From positions 186,001-250,000 of the forward strand of contig JAFGLJ010000027.1 in NCBI GenBank assembly GCA_016928075.1: DNA of 64,000 nucleotides, in the 5' to 3' direction. Position numbers and translations under genes: made by a program. Source of the stretch: Bacteroidales bacterium. Lineage in GTDB: Bacteria > Bacteroidota > Bacteroidia > Bacteroidales > VadinHA17. Below are positions 25,411 through 34,511 of this stretch, one piece after another (within the stretch, counting starts at the first letter, position 1; the number at the start of each line of letters is the position of its first letter). The notes under the pieces are model-generated. The model searched no databases and had not been told where the DNA came from. It worked only from the letters and a program-made list of their open reading frames with translations.

Positions 25411-28119
25411 ATGGCTAAGGTAAAAAGAGTATACACATTTGGAGATAAAAAAGCTGAAGGTAATGCAAGTATGAAAAACCTGCTAGGTGGCAAGGGAGCC
25501 AACCTTGCTGAAATGAACCTGATAGGTGTACCTGTACCCCCGGGTTTTACAATAACAACAGATGTTTGTACAGAGTATAATGAGCTTGGCAGGGAAAAGG
25601 TTGTTGAATTGATCAAAGAAGAAGTTGAGGATGCAATAGGGAATATTGAAAAGATAATGGGATCAAAATTCGGTTCCAGGGATAACCCATGCCTTGTTTC
25701 GGTGAGGTCAGGAGCCAGAGCATCCATGCCGGGAATGATGGATACGGTATTGAACCTTGGCTTGAATGATGATGCTGTTGCCGGAATCGCCGAAAAAACA
25801 GGCAATACAAGGTTCGCATGGGATTCATACCGCAGGTTTATTCAGATGTACGGTGATGTTGTGATGGGTCTTAAGCCGGAATCTAAAGAAGATGTCGATC
25901 CTTTTGAAGAGATAATCGAGGAACTCAAGGAAGAAAGAGGAATTGAAAATGACATTGAACTTACGGTTGACGATCTTAAACTGCTGGTAAGAAAGTTTAA
26001 GAAAGCCATAAAGGACAAAACCGGTCATGATTTTCCTACTGATCCATGGGAACAGTTATGGGGAGCAATTTATGCTGTTTTTGACAGCTGGATGAACAAG
26101 CGTGCCAAGTATTATCGCCAGATACACAATATACCTGAAGAATGGGGTACTGCCGTGAATGTACAGGCTATGGTATTTGGCAATATGGGTAATAAATCCG
26201 GTACAGGGGTGGCATTTACCCGTGACGCTGCCACAGGAGAAAATATTTTCAATGGAGAATACCTTATAGATGCACAGGGTGAAGACGTTGTCGCAGGTAT
26301 TAGAACACCACAGCAGATAACCCATGAAGGATCGATACGCTGGGCTAAGCTGGCAGGTGTAAGTGAAGAGGATAGAGCTGCAAAATTTCCCTCCCTGGAA
26401 GAGTTGATGCCTGAAGTATACCAGGAATTGTTCACGATCCAGAAAAAGCTTGAAGATCATTACAGCGATATGCAGGATCTTGAATTCACCATCCAGAACG
26501 GTAAATTATGGTTATTGCAGACAAGGAATGGAAAAAGGACGGGTGCCGCGATGGTCAAAATAGCTATGGACCTGCTCAAAGAAGGAAAGATTGATGAGAA
26601 AACAGCCCTGCTACGCCAGGAACCCAATAAGCTTGATGAGTTGTTGCATCCTGTCTTCGATGAGAAAGCACTTAAAAATGCGGTTGTTATAGGTAAGGGA
26701 CTGCCCGCTTCACCGGGGGCCGCCACCGGACAGATAGTGTTTTTTGCCGACGAAGCATCCCGATACCGCGATTCGATACTGGTACGTATTGAGACATCTC
26801 CCGAGGACCTCGAAGGAATGAACATTGCCAGGGGGATACTTACCGCCCGCGGCGGAATGACATCACATGCTGCCGTGGTAGCCAGGGGAATGGGTAAATG
26901 CTGTGTTTCAGGAGCAGGAAACATCAGCATCAACTATAAAACACGTACCATGAAAGCCGGCGATAAAACCTTCAAGGAAGGTGACTGGATATCGCTCAAT
27001 GGTAGCACAGGTGAGGTGTATGAATCAAAAATTGCCACAATTGACCCACAAATGGGTGGCGATTTCGGGGAGATAATGGACCTGGCTGAAAAATACACCA
27101 GGATGGATGTAAGGACAAATGCCGATACTCCCAAGGATGCCCGGGTTGCCAGGCAGTTCGGGGCTAAAGGAATCGGACTTACCAGGACTGAACATATGTT
27201 CTTCGAGGGCGAAAGGATTAAAGCAATGAGAGAAATGATACTGGCCGACAAAGAAGCCGACAGGCGTAAAGCCCTCGACAAACTACTGCCCTACCAGAGG
27301 GAGGACTTCGAAGGAATACTGGAAGCAATGGAGGGATACGGCGTTACCATAAGGTTGCTCGATCCCCCGCTCCATGAATTTGTGCCTCATGAAGAAGAAA
27401 ACCAGGCCGAGATGGCTAAAGAGATGGGCATCAGCCCGGAGGAAGTGAAGGCAATGGTCGACTCGCTGCACGAATTCAACCCGATGCTGGGACACCGTGG
27501 CTGCCGCCTGGGAAATACCTATCCGGAAATAACAGAAATGCAGGCCAGGGCAATTATTGAAGCCGCATGCAACCTGAAAAAGAAAGGTATTGACGCCAAA
27601 CCCGAGATAATGGTTCCGCTTATTGGCACAGTAGAAGAATTTAAAATGCAGGAGCAGATAATACGCCATGTGGCTGAAGAAGTATTTAAAGAGAAAAATA
27701 TAAGAGTGGATTACCTCGTAGGGACCATGATCGAAATACCACGTGCAGCACTAACTGCTGATAAAGTGGCAGAGGCAGCCGAATTCTTCTCCTTCGGCAC
27801 CAATGATCTTACACAAATGACCTTTGGCTATTCGAGGGATGACGCAGGTAAATTCCTCCCAGTATATATTAAGAAAGGATTACTCAAAGAGGATCCATTC
27901 CAGGTCCTTGACCAGGAAGGTGTTGGACAGCTGGTGCGGCTGGGAACAGAAAAAGGCCGTGCTACAAGAAAAGACCTTAAAGTGGGTATCTGCGGTGAAC
28001 ACGGAGGTGAACCTGGCTCGGTTGAGTTTTGCCATTCCGTAGGAATGGACTATGTAAGCTGCTCTCCTTTCAGGGTACCGATAGCCAGACTCGCTGCAGC
28101 CCAGGCAAATATCCGATAA
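25411..28119 (+). CDS. ppdK: pyruvate, phosphate dikinase
   Basis: A reversible enzyme that interconverts pyruvate, ATP and phosphate with PEP, AMP and PPi. The 902 residues have the usual order: an N-terminal ATP-grasp domain (GGKGANLAEMNLIGVPVPPGF, SVRSGARASMPGMMDT), the central swivelling phosphohistidine domain with GGMTSHAAVVARGMGKCCVSG (His486), and the C-terminal PEP-binding TIM barrel (GIGLTRTEHMFF, EIPRAALTADKVAEAAEFFSFGTNDLTQ, GICGEHGGEP). Together with pyk and pckA it gives control over the PEP/pyruvate node. It is monocistronic, ending in a large inverted repeat. Confidence 0.97.
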   Translation: MAKVKRVYTFGDKKAEGNASMKNLLGGKGANLAEMNLIGVPVPPGFTITTDVCTEYNELGREKVVELIKEEVEDAIGNIEKIMGSKFGSRDNPCLVSVRSGARASMPGMMDTVLNLGLNDDAVAGIAEKTGNTRFAWDSYRRFIQMYGDVVMGLKPESKEDVDPFEEIIEELKEERGIENDIELTVDDLKLLVRKFKKAIKDKTGHDFPTDPWEQLWGAIYAVFDSWMNKRAKYYRQIHNIPEEWGTAVNVQAMVFGNMGNKSGTGVAFTRDAATGENIFNGEYLIDAQGEDVVAGIRTPQQITHEGSIRWAKLAGVSEEDRAAKFPSLEELMPEVYQELFTIQKKLEDHYSDMQDLEFTIQNGKLWLLQTRNGKRTGAAMVKIAMDLLKEGKIDEKTALLRQEPNKLDELLHPVFDEKALKNAVVIGKGLPASPGAATGQIVFFADEASRYRDSILVRIETSPEDLEGMNIARGILTARGGMTSHAAVVARGMGKCCVSGAGNISINYKTRTMKAGDKTFKEGDWISLNGSTGEVYESKIATIDPQMGGDFGEIMDLAEKYTRMDVRTNADTPKDARVARQFGAKGIGLTRTEHMFFEGERIKAMREMILADKEADRRKALDKLLPYQREDFEGILEAMEGYGVTIRLLDPPLHEFVPHEEENQAEMAKEMGISPEEVKAMVDSLHEFNPMLGHRGCRLGNTYPEITEMQARAIIEAACNLKKKGIDAKPEIMVPLIGTVEEFKMQEQIIRHVAEEVFKEKNIRVDYLVGTMIEIPRAALTADKVAEAAEFFSFGTNDLTQMTFGYSRDDAGKFLPVYIKKGLLKEDPFQVLDQEGVGQLVRLGTEKGRATRKDLKVGICGEHGGEPGSVEFCHSVGMDYVSCSPFRVPIARLAAAQANIR

Positions 28120-28197
28120 GAATATCGAATATCGAATATTGATTAACGAATGTCGAAGTGTGTAAAATCATAAATCGTTAATCGATATTCGATATTC
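28120..28197. repeat. large imperfect inverted repeat between convergent genes
   Basis: The left arm (28120-28149) carries GAATATCGAATATCGA and, after a 7-base insertion, TTAACGA. The right arm (28175-28197) is the complement of those two blocks joined. Arms of about 23 bp separated by about 25 bases lie between the ppdK stop and the convergent YceI gene stop. It may act as a bidirectional terminator, or it may be a copy of an interspersed intergenic repeat. Confidence 0.7.
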
Positions 28198-28203
28198 ATC
28201 CTT

Positions 28204-28794
28204 CTATTTTTTTTTAAGGTAGAGTTCGTAATCAAGGCTGAAAATATCATTTATCGCCCTGTCAGCTATGTTCGCAAAGAATTTGGCCGATCCATAACGA
28301 ACATCAAATAATGTTCGGTCAATTTCTATATTGCCTTTAAAAATCAAAGCCTCACCTGAAGTTGTAAGATCACTTACAAACTCCAGAGTCTTGGTTATAC
28401 CTTTAATGGTGATATTTCCCGTTATCTCGATAGAACCCCCATTCTTGATTTCAGAGCCTGTTATTTCAAACCTTGCCTCCGGGTATTTTTCAACACTGAA
28501 AAAATCATCCGACTTCAGGTGATCCTCAAGCCTTTTTCTCATTCCTTCATTATCAATATCGGTATCTACAATAGTAGTCATATCGACGATTATAGTACCA
28601 CCAACTGGTCTGTTGTTTTGCATTTCAAGTTCAGCTGATTTGAGTTTAATGGTTCCTCTATGTTCACCACCTATCTTTTTACCCTGCCACCAGATAACTG
28701 TTTTATCAGCGTCTGCCTTATAGGTCTGGGCTTTCATGTTTGAAAAAGAACTTCCTAAAATTATTGCCATAATTATTAAATATGAATTTTTCAT
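28204..28794 (-). CDS. YceI-family periplasmic lipid-binding-like protein
   Basis: A 196-residue exported beta-barrel protein with a signal peptide ending near MKAQ. The family pattern is clear: KADADKTVIWWQGKKIGGEHRGTIKLKSAELEM at the start, then LEDHLKSDDFFSVEKYPEARFEIT, then GNITIKGITKTLEFVSDL. YceI proteins have a lipocalin-like fold that binds polyisoprenoid or similar amphiphilic molecules; the ligand here is unknown. It is convergent with ppdK and divergent from pckA. Confidence 0.88.
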   Translation of the reverse strand: MKNSYLIIMAIILGSSFSNMKAQTYKADADKTVIWWQGKKIGGEHRGTIKLKSAELEMQNNRPVGGTIIVDMTTIVDTDIDNEGMRKRLEDHLKSDDFFSVEKYPEARFEITGSEIKNGGSIEITGNITIKGITKTLEFVSDLTTSGEALIFKGNIEIDRTLFDVRYGSAKFFANIADRAINDIFSLDYELYLKKK

Positions 28795-28874
28795 TTTATT
28801 TAGCTTTTAGTTTTGTTTATATATATAGACAATTTATTAAACAAAATGTTTGCATGTCAGTATTAAATATTTCG

Positions 28875-28894
28875 TATTGAAAGTTTTTTCAATA
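28875..28894. repeat. short AT-rich hairpin between YceI and pckA genes
   Basis: TATTGAAA (28875-28882) and TTTCAATA (28887-28894) form a perfect 8 bp inverted repeat with a 4-base spacer in the divergent intergenic region. It could be an operator or chance in AT-rich DNA. Confidence 0.35.
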
Positions 28895-28982
28895 TTATCA
28901 ATCCTATAAATTTTTACAGAATATTTGCATCGCAATAGCGAATAACATATAATTGCATCGTTTCAGGAGCCCAAATATTTTA

Positions 28983-28990
28983 TACCTTTG
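28983..28990 (+). promoter_or_regulatory. -7 element upstream of pckA
   Basis: TACCTTTG fits TAnnTTTG and lies 26 bases before the pckA ATG. Upstream TTTC (28961-28964), 18 bases away, is a near match to the -33 TTTG. Confidence 0.5.
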
Positions 28991-29016
28991 ATGATTTCTA
29001 ACTTAAATTTATAGTA

Positions 29017-30636
29017 ATGGTCACCAGTAAAGATCTTCTTGCCTATAATATCAAGGAGCCAAAAGAAATTATTTATAACCCTGATTATGAATATTTATTC
29101 CAGGCTGAAACCAGCCCGGACCTGTCAGGTTTCGAGAGGGGTATAATAACCAGTACGGGTGCGGTGGCTGTTGATACAGGTATTTATACAGGAAGGTCCC
29201 CTAAGGACAAATACATTGTGCTTGATGATAAGACGAGGAATACGGTATGGTGGAAATCAGAGAAAGCACAGGTTTCAGATAATAAACCGATTAGCCAGGA
29301 AGTATGGGATCATTGTAAAAAGCTGGCTTCTGAACAGCTCACTGGTAAGAAACTATATGTTATGGATTGTTATGCAGGTGCAAGTGAGAACACAAGGCTG
29401 AAAATCAGGTTTATCATGGAAGTTGCCTGGCAGGCACATTTTGTAAAGAATATGTTTATAAGGCCTACTGAGGAGGAACTAGAATCATTTGAACCTGATT
29501 TTGTTTTCCTTGTTGCATCAAAAACCACTAATCCCAAATGGAAAGAACAGGGATTGCATTCTGAAACATTCGTGTTTTTTAACCTGACCGATAATATGGC
29601 CGTGCTTGGAGGAAGCTGGTATGGTGGGGAGCTTAAAAAAGGAATTTTCTCTGTTATGAATTACTACCTGCCGTTACAGAATATAGCTGCCATGCATTGT
29701 TCTGCAAATGTTGGCAAAAATGATGATGTGGCTATCTTCTTCGGTCTCAGTGGTACAGGGAAAACAACTCTTTCAACGGATCCGGACAGAGCATTGATAG
29801 GTGATGACGAACATGGATGGGATGACGATGGGATATTTAATTTTGAGGGAGGTTGTTACGCAAAATGCATAAACCTGAGTAAAGAAAAGGAACCTGATAT
29901 CTATAACGCTATAAGGAGAAATGCTCTTCTCGAGAACTTAGTGGTTAGGGATGATGGATCAATTGATTTTGATGATGACAGCAAAACTGAAAACACGAGG
30001 GTATCCTACCCTATTTACCATATTAATAATATTGTAAAACCCATTTCAAAAGCAGGGCATGCCAGGACGGTAATATTTCTCACTGCAGATGCATTCGGTG
30101 TCCTACCTCCTGTGGCAAAATTGAATAAGGGACAGACAAAGTACTATTTTATAAGTGGATACACGGCTAAGGTGGCAGGTACTGAAAGAGGAATAAAAGA
30201 ACCCCAGCCATCCTTCTCGGCCTGTTTTGGTGCTGCATTCCTTTTGCTTGACCCCTGTGTTTACGCAAATGAGCTGGTGCGTAAAATGAAAATGCACGGT
30301 GCTGATGCCTGGCTGGTCAATACGGGATGGATGGGTGGTCCTTATGGTGTCGGGAACAGGATTGACTTAAAATCTACCAGGAGGATCATAAATGTGATAC
30401 TGGACGGATCAATAAATAACAGCAAATTCCATAAAATACCCGTCTTTAACCTTGCCGTTCCGGATAAAGTGGAAGGCGTTGACAGCAGTCTCCTTGAGCC
30501 ATCACGCACATGGAAGAATCCTGACGACTGGCATAAAGCTGCCACTATCCTCGCAGAAAAATTCATACTGAATTTCAGGAAATTTGCCGTAAACGACGAT
30601 CTTATCGAACTTATTAAGTATGGACCTCAACTATAA
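29017..30636 (+). CDS. pckA: phosphoenolpyruvate carboxykinase (ATP)
   Basis: The product interconverts oxaloacetate plus ATP with PEP, CO2 and ADP, either for gluconeogenesis or, in many anaerobic Bacteroidota, for CO2 fixation on the way to succinate. The 539 residues show [11 protein letters not shown], the kinase P-loop [14 protein letters not shown] (from residue 243), [24 protein letters not shown] and the adenine-binding region [12 protein letters not shown]. The stop overlaps plsY by 17 bases, which suggests coupling of the two genes. Confidence 0.97.
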   Translation: MVTSKDLLAYNIKEPKEIIYNPDYEYLFQAETSPDLSGFERGIITSTGAVAVDTGIYTGRSPKDKYIVLDDKTRNTVWWKSEKAQVSDNKPISQEVWDHCKKLASEQLTGKKLYVMDCYAGASENTRLKIRFIMEVAWQAHFVKNMFIRPTEEELESFEPDFVFLVASKTTNPKWKEQGLHSETFVFFNLTDNMAVLGGSWYGGELKKGIFSVMNYYLPLQNIAAMHCSANVGKNDDVAIFFGLSGTGKTTLSTDPDRALIGDDEHGWDDDGIFNFEGGCYAKCINLSKEKEPDIYNAIRRNALLENLVVRDDGSIDFDDDSKTENTRVSYPIYHINNIVKPISKAGHARTVIFLTADAFGVLPPVAKLNKGQTKYYFISGYTAKVAGTERGIKEPQPSFSACFGAAFLLLDPCVYANELVRKMKMHGADAWLVNTGWMGGPYGVGNRIDLKSTRRIINVILDGSINNSKFHKIPVFNLAVPDKVEGVDSSLLEPSRTWKNPDDWHKAATILAEKFILNFRKFAVNDDLIELIKYGPQL

Positions 30637-31264
30637 GATTTTCATACCGGTCTGCCTGCTTGCATATATACTGGGTTCCATTGCTACAGCCGTATGGGCG
30701 GGGAAACTGTTTCATGGCATTGATATACGCGAACACGGGAGTGGTAATGCAGGAGCAACAAATACCATAAGGGTTCTCGGGTGGGCCACGGGAATACCGG
30801 TACTGTTAATTGATATCGGCAAAGGATGGCTGGCAGCCAGCCTGCCGTTTTTATTGCACCTGGCACCTCCCGGATCCGCTGAACTTATAAATATGCAAAT
30901 AATAACAGGCATAATTGCTATTACTGGTCATGTATTTCCTGTTTTTGCCGGCTTTAAAGGGGGTAAAGGAGTGGCAAGCACATTCGGAGTATTACTATCA
31001 TTAACCCCCCTGGTAACCCTTTTATGCATGGCGGTATTTCTTGCAGTATTACTTATGACTGGATATGTATCAATTAGCTCAATCTCAGCAGGCATAGCTT
31101 TCCCGGTAATATCACTGTTATTCTTTAAGAGCCCTTCCCTGACATTCATGGTTTTCTCAATTATAATTGCCCTGGCCCTTATTATAACCCATAAGAAAAA
31201 CATAAGCAGGCTGCTTAAAGGGGAGGAAAACAGGTTTATGTGGAAGAAACGAGATTCCGGCTAA
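30620..31264 (+). CDS. plsY: glycerol-3-phosphate acyltransferase PlsY
   Basis: An inner-membrane enzyme that transfers acyl from acyl-phosphate to glycerol-3-phosphate, the first step of phospholipid synthesis. The 214 residues have several membrane segments and the three conserved loops: [49 protein letters not shown] and the later TGYVSISSI. It overlaps the pckA 3' end by 17 bases in another frame. Its own 3' end overlaps the convergent nitroreductase gene by 4 bases. Confidence 0.94.
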   Translation: MDLNYKIFIPVCLLAYILGSIATAVWAGKLFHGIDIREHGSGNAGATNTIRVLGWATGIPVLLIDIGKGWLAASLPFLLHLAPPGSAELINMQIITGIIAITGHVFPVFAGFKGGKGVASTFGVLLSLTPLVTLLCMAVFLAVLLMTGYVSISSISAGIAFPVISLLFFKSPSLTFMVFSIIIALALIITHKKNISRLLKGEENRFMWKKRDSG

Positions 31265-31818
31265 TACCCGTTATATGATATCACCTCCTCAGCGTTCTTG
31301 CGTCTTTTTGGCCTGTACGGATTGGAGGGATAGCCGAGTGTGATAATTAACTCAGCCCTTTTTGATTCGGGCACACCGAGCAGTTCCTTAACCTTTCTTT
31401 CATTGAACCATCCGATAATACATGTTCCAAGACCTTCGGCAACAGATTGTAAGCATATGTTCTCCACAGCTATACCAATATCTATCAGGGAATAATCCTT
31501 ATCCTTCAATGTACCTCCTACCCTTGATATCACTTTTCCCTTTTCCCTTACCACCACTAAAAGCACCGGGGCCTGGTCAACAAATATATTAAAGCCCAGC
31601 TCCCGGGCTGATGCAGCTACGGCAATTTTATTTTTAAGTACAGGTTCATTGACAACAATGAACTTCCATGGCTGTGAATTGCAGGCTGAGGGAGACATGC
31701 GGCCTGCCTCAAGTATACGCTCCAGTTTATCTTTTTCAATTTCCCGGTCATAGTAGCTCCTTTCACTTTGCCTGGAAATAATCATCTCAAGCATTTCCTT
31801 TCCTGTAATATTCGCCAT
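31261..31818 (-). CDS. nitroreductase-family FMN oxidoreductase
   Basis: A 185-residue flavoprotein of the nitroreductase superfamily: IISRQSERSYYDREIEKDKLERILEAGRMSPSACNSQPWKFIVV at the start (FMN phosphate contacts R-S-x-R and SxxNxQPW), the middle SIDIGIAVENICLQSVAEGLGTCIIGWF and the C-terminal ITLGYPSNPYRPKRRK. The substrate cannot be predicted from sequence; members reduce nitro compounds, quinones or flavins with NAD(P)H. It is convergent with plsY and stands alone. Confidence 0.9.
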   Translation of the reverse strand: MANITGKEMLEMIISRQSERSYYDREIEKDKLERILEAGRMSPSACNSQPWKFIVVNEPVLKNKIAVAASARELGFNIFVDQAPVLLVVVREKGKVISRVGGTLKDKDYSLIDIGIAVENICLQSVAEGLGTCIIGWFNERKVKELLGVPESKRAELIITLGYPSNPYRPKRRKNAEEVISYNGY

Positions 31819-31922
31819 ATATTTATTATCTTTTATTTATATTTAAATTGTAAACCCTAAATATAGCCTTTTCAATTAATAATCTATTTTCTATAATAAC
31901 TGAATTAAATAAGCCTCCACAG

Positions 31923-32837
31923 ATGAAAACCTTTCTTTACCCAGCAATCGTTATCTCAGTATTAATTGTTACCGGCTGCAGCAAGCAACAAGGAACCGAA
32001 TATAACCTATACTACCTTGGTGGACAGTCCAACATGGAAGGCTATGGTTATTGTTCAGAAATACCTGATAGCTACCTTGAGTCAATTGACGATATTCTCA
32101 TTTTCCACGGCAATACTGCAGCTGACGGTGTTGAAATTGATGGGAAAGGTATATGGTCACAATTAAAACCCGGACATGGAGGGGGTTTCAGCTCCAATGG
32201 CAATCAGAATAATTATTCTGACAGGTTTGGCTGTGAGTTAAGCTTCGCTGTTAAAATGAAAGAACTCAACCCGGGATCAAAGATAGCTTTGTTAAAATAT
32301 GCCAAAGGCGGGAGTTCAATAGATGAAGAAGCAGCAGGAACTTTCGGAAGCTGGGATCCTCAGTATCTGGACGGAAAAGGAATAAACCAGTATGATCATT
32401 CCCTGGCCGCCGTTGATAATGCTCTCAGTATTAAAGATATTGACGGCGATGGAAAAGATGACCGGCTGATACCCTCAGGAATTATCTGGATGCAGGGCGA
32501 GTCTGATGCAGCTTTCACTGAAGAAATAGCTAAAAGATATTATGATAATCTCAGCGAACTCATTAACCTGATTAGGCAGGCACTCGGTGATCCTGATTTA
32601 CCTGTGGTTATTGGCAGAATCTCAGATTCAGGGAATGATCCCTCCGGGAGAGTATGGGAATTTGGCGAGACAGTGAGAAAAGCCCAACATCAATTTGCCC
32701 AGGATGATCCAATGGCTGCAATCGTAACATCAACTGATAATTATTCATATTCAGATCCCTGGCACTATGATTCAGAGGCATATATTGATCTGGGAAATAA
32801 ATTTGCCCTGGCCCTGGATTCATTAGTCAGGAAATAA
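31923..32837 (+). CDS. SASA/CE6-like carbohydrate esterase lipoprotein
   Basis: A 304-residue SGNH-type hydrolase of the sialate O-acetylesterase (SASA) family, probably removing acetyl groups from a polysaccharide. A lipoprotein signal ends at TGCSKQ (Cys19). The catalytic Ser36 is in LGGQSNMEGYG, a further block is IIWMQGESDA, and the Asp/His pair lies in YSDPWHYDSEAY near residue 280. It is the first accessory polysaccharide gene of the right-hand region and is followed directly by gene remnants, so its original neighbours may have been lost. Confidence 0.85.
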   Translation: MKTFLYPAIVISVLIVTGCSKQQGTEYNLYYLGGQSNMEGYGYCSEIPDSYLESIDDILIFHGNTAADGVEIDGKGIWSQLKPGHGGGFSSNGNQNNYSDRFGCELSFAVKMKELNPGSKIALLKYAKGGSSIDEEAAGTFGSWDPQYLDGKGINQYDHSLAAVDNALSIKDIDGDGKDDRLIPSGIIWMQGESDAAFTEEIAKRYYDNLSELINLIRQALGDPDLPVVIGRISDSGNDPSGRVWEFGETVRKAQHQFAQDDPMAAIVTSTDNYSYSDPWHYDSEAYIDLGNKFALALDSLVRK

Positions 32838-32844
32838 TTGGCGT

Positions 32845-32960
32845 TTAATTCAATTTACCCAGTGCGTTCTTTATTCTTTTGCATCCTTCTTTTATTTCCT
32901 CATCAGATGCTGCATATGATATTCGCAGGCAATCAGGAGACCCGAAACCTGCCTCTCTGT
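32845..32960 (-). pseudogene. C-terminal remnant of an aspartate-type aminotransferase
   Basis: On the minus strand an open frame of 38 codons ending in TAA includes FGSPDCLRISYAASDEEI and then KEGCKRIKNALGKLN. This is the characteristic last segment of class I aspartate aminotransferases, with the substrate-carboxylate Arg in CLRISYA. Nothing of the gene is found further upstream: homology stops abruptly at about 32960, where a sulfatase remnant on the other strand starts. It is therefore a truncated relic, cut by a rearrangement. Assignment is by pattern. Confidence 0.65.
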
Positions 32961-32962
32961 AA

Positions 32963-33371
32963 ATGCAGGGAAATAGTTATAAGAGTATCATTGAAGGTAA
33001 AAAAGAAAAAAACTGGAGAAAGGCAACCTACTATAGGTAGTGGATGCATATGGCTCATTACCTTGGTATTCCGGCGCATTTTGGGATAAGAACAGAGTGG
33101 TACATGCTTATTTTCTTTTATGGTGTCGATTCCGAACTACTCCACGAACCGATTGCTGGGGATCGCAGGCTATTATTAAAACTCTAGCAGGATGGGAGTT
33201 CTATGATCTGCTTTAGATCCAAATGAGATGCAAAACCTATACTCAGGCCCGGTTTACGCAGAGGTAATTGAAGATCTAAAAATCGAGCTTAAATCAGTTA
33301 GAGAAGAGCTTACTGAAACTGATGAAAGATATCCACATATTCAAGAAATTATCGATAAGTACTGGAAGTAG
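32963..33371 (+). pseudogene. C-terminal remnant of a sulfatase, paralogous to the gene at 42739
   Basis: The DNA matches the last third of the intact sulfatase at 42739-44322 (its bases 43909-44322) closely: MQGNSYKSIIEGKKEKNW, WMHMAHYLG and the ending YPHIQEIIDKYW all have direct counterparts. It has an in-frame TAG (33038-33040) where the intact gene has Tyr, and at least two frameshifts, around 33130 and 33215. The first two thirds of the gene, including the active-site Cys, are absent. It is a dead duplicate. Confidence 0.88.
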
Positions 33372-33410
33372 TTATAAAAACTCATATAAAAGTTTTTAAT
33401 TCCAAGACTA

Positions 33411-34511
33411 TTAGATTTTCTTAAGTAACTTAACAGCATCAATTTCAATCTCAAATAGCAGATCATCCCTGCATATAGTACCTCCTGCAATCAATATATA
33501 TGAACTGTCTATCTGATTCGATCGGCAATATTCAAGGAAATGTTTCACATGGCCTTGATCTCTGAAATAGGCAATTGCGCGTACCATGTTTTTCCATCCG
33601 TATTCTTCTTTACGCATAATTGAACTTACCACTTCCATGGTTTGATTAATCTGCATCTTAACATTATCGTAATGCAGTGTTTGACCTTCACGGTCAATTG
33701 AAGCTGTTCCGCTTATAAGAAGCCTTTTTGATGTCATGTGTCTGATTTCAACAGCCCTGCTGAATGAACTCTTATAATCTGTTGCGGGGCATTGCATTGG
33801 AGAGTCAAGCATTCTGATTAAATTATTATATCCACTGGTTTTAAGAAGAAAGGCATTTAGAAGCAATGATTTACTGTATATATTGCTTAGTCCGATACCA
33901 GTACTGGCCGGAATAGTACCTGCAAAAATATCTTCTTCATTAAAGAAGGTGTTCCGGGCACGGTTAAGGTCATCATACCATTCGAGAATACCATGAACAT
34001 ATAGCCATGTACGGGCAAGCCCTTTAAAACAAATATCATATTCCCTGAGTATGCTTTTCAGGGAACAGAATACAGAATATGCCTGCCTGTAATTATCAAT
34101 ATCCCTGTCAGAGACCAGATTAGTGACAAAATATAATTCTGTGCCCAAATGATCAACTGATTTAACACACAGATCCCCATATGATTTTCTTAATACAACA
34201 GCTTTACTGTCAGTACAGATCAGCTGAAAGCTGACAGACGATATATAACTATGATATAATACTGCTAATGGGGCCAGCTTATTAAGTTTTGACCAATCTC
34301 TCATTCTATTGGATCCAAAGTAAAAAGCCATTAATATTTCCAGCCTGTTTTTATCCAGGTAGCCGGACAAATAATTCAGCGCTGCTTCAATTTCATCATG
34401 TTTAGCCACATAAAGATTAACATAAAAAAAGGATTGTTGTGAATACTCCTCCCTTATTACCGTTAATAGTATTGTACCGGTGTCACAAATTATTTCCCTT
34501 TTAATTTGCAT
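33411..34511 (-). CDS. Rid/chorismatase-like superfamily protein
   Basis: A 366-residue cytoplasmic protein without a signal peptide. The segments FKGLARTWLYVHGILEWYDD, TIPASTGIG, FSRAVEIRHMTSKRLLISGT and the closing GGTICRDDLLFEIEIDAV resemble FkbO/Hyg5-type chorismatases and the related YjgF/Rid fold. Neither a chorismatase nor a deaminase reaction can be assigned from sequence alone. The start at MQIKREIICD overlaps the end of the octaheme/TPR gene by 11 bases, which suggests translational coupling, so the two products may work together. The reading frame is intact, unlike its upstream partner. Confidence 0.6.
   Translation of the reverse strand: MQIKREIICDTGTILLTVIREEYSQQSFFYVNLYVAKHDEIEAALNYLSGYLDKNRLEILMAFYFGSNRMRDWSKLNKLAPLAVLYHSYISSVSFQLICTDSKAVVLRKSYGDLCVKSVDHLGTELYFVTNLVSDRDIDNYRQAYSVFCSLKSILREYDICFKGLARTWLYVHGILEWYDDLNRARNTFFNEEDIFAGTIPASTGIGLSNIYSKSLLLNAFLLKTSGYNNLIRMLDSPMQCPATDYKSSFSRAVEIRHMTSKRLLISGTASIDREGQTLHYDNVKMQINQTMEVVSSIMRKEEYGWKNMVRAIAYFRDQGHVKHFLEYCRSNQIDSSYILIAGGTICRDDLLFEIEIDAVKLLKKI

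Noticed and set aside
25305-25805. 166-codon minus-strand ORF overlapping the start of ppdK
   Set aside because: It is antisense to the well-supported N-terminus of ppdK and has no recognisable domain; an antisense shadow.
32838-33089. 83-codon plus-strand ORF at the remnant junction
   Set aside because: It runs antisense across the aminotransferase relic and into the sulfatase relic; its translation has no meaning of its own.
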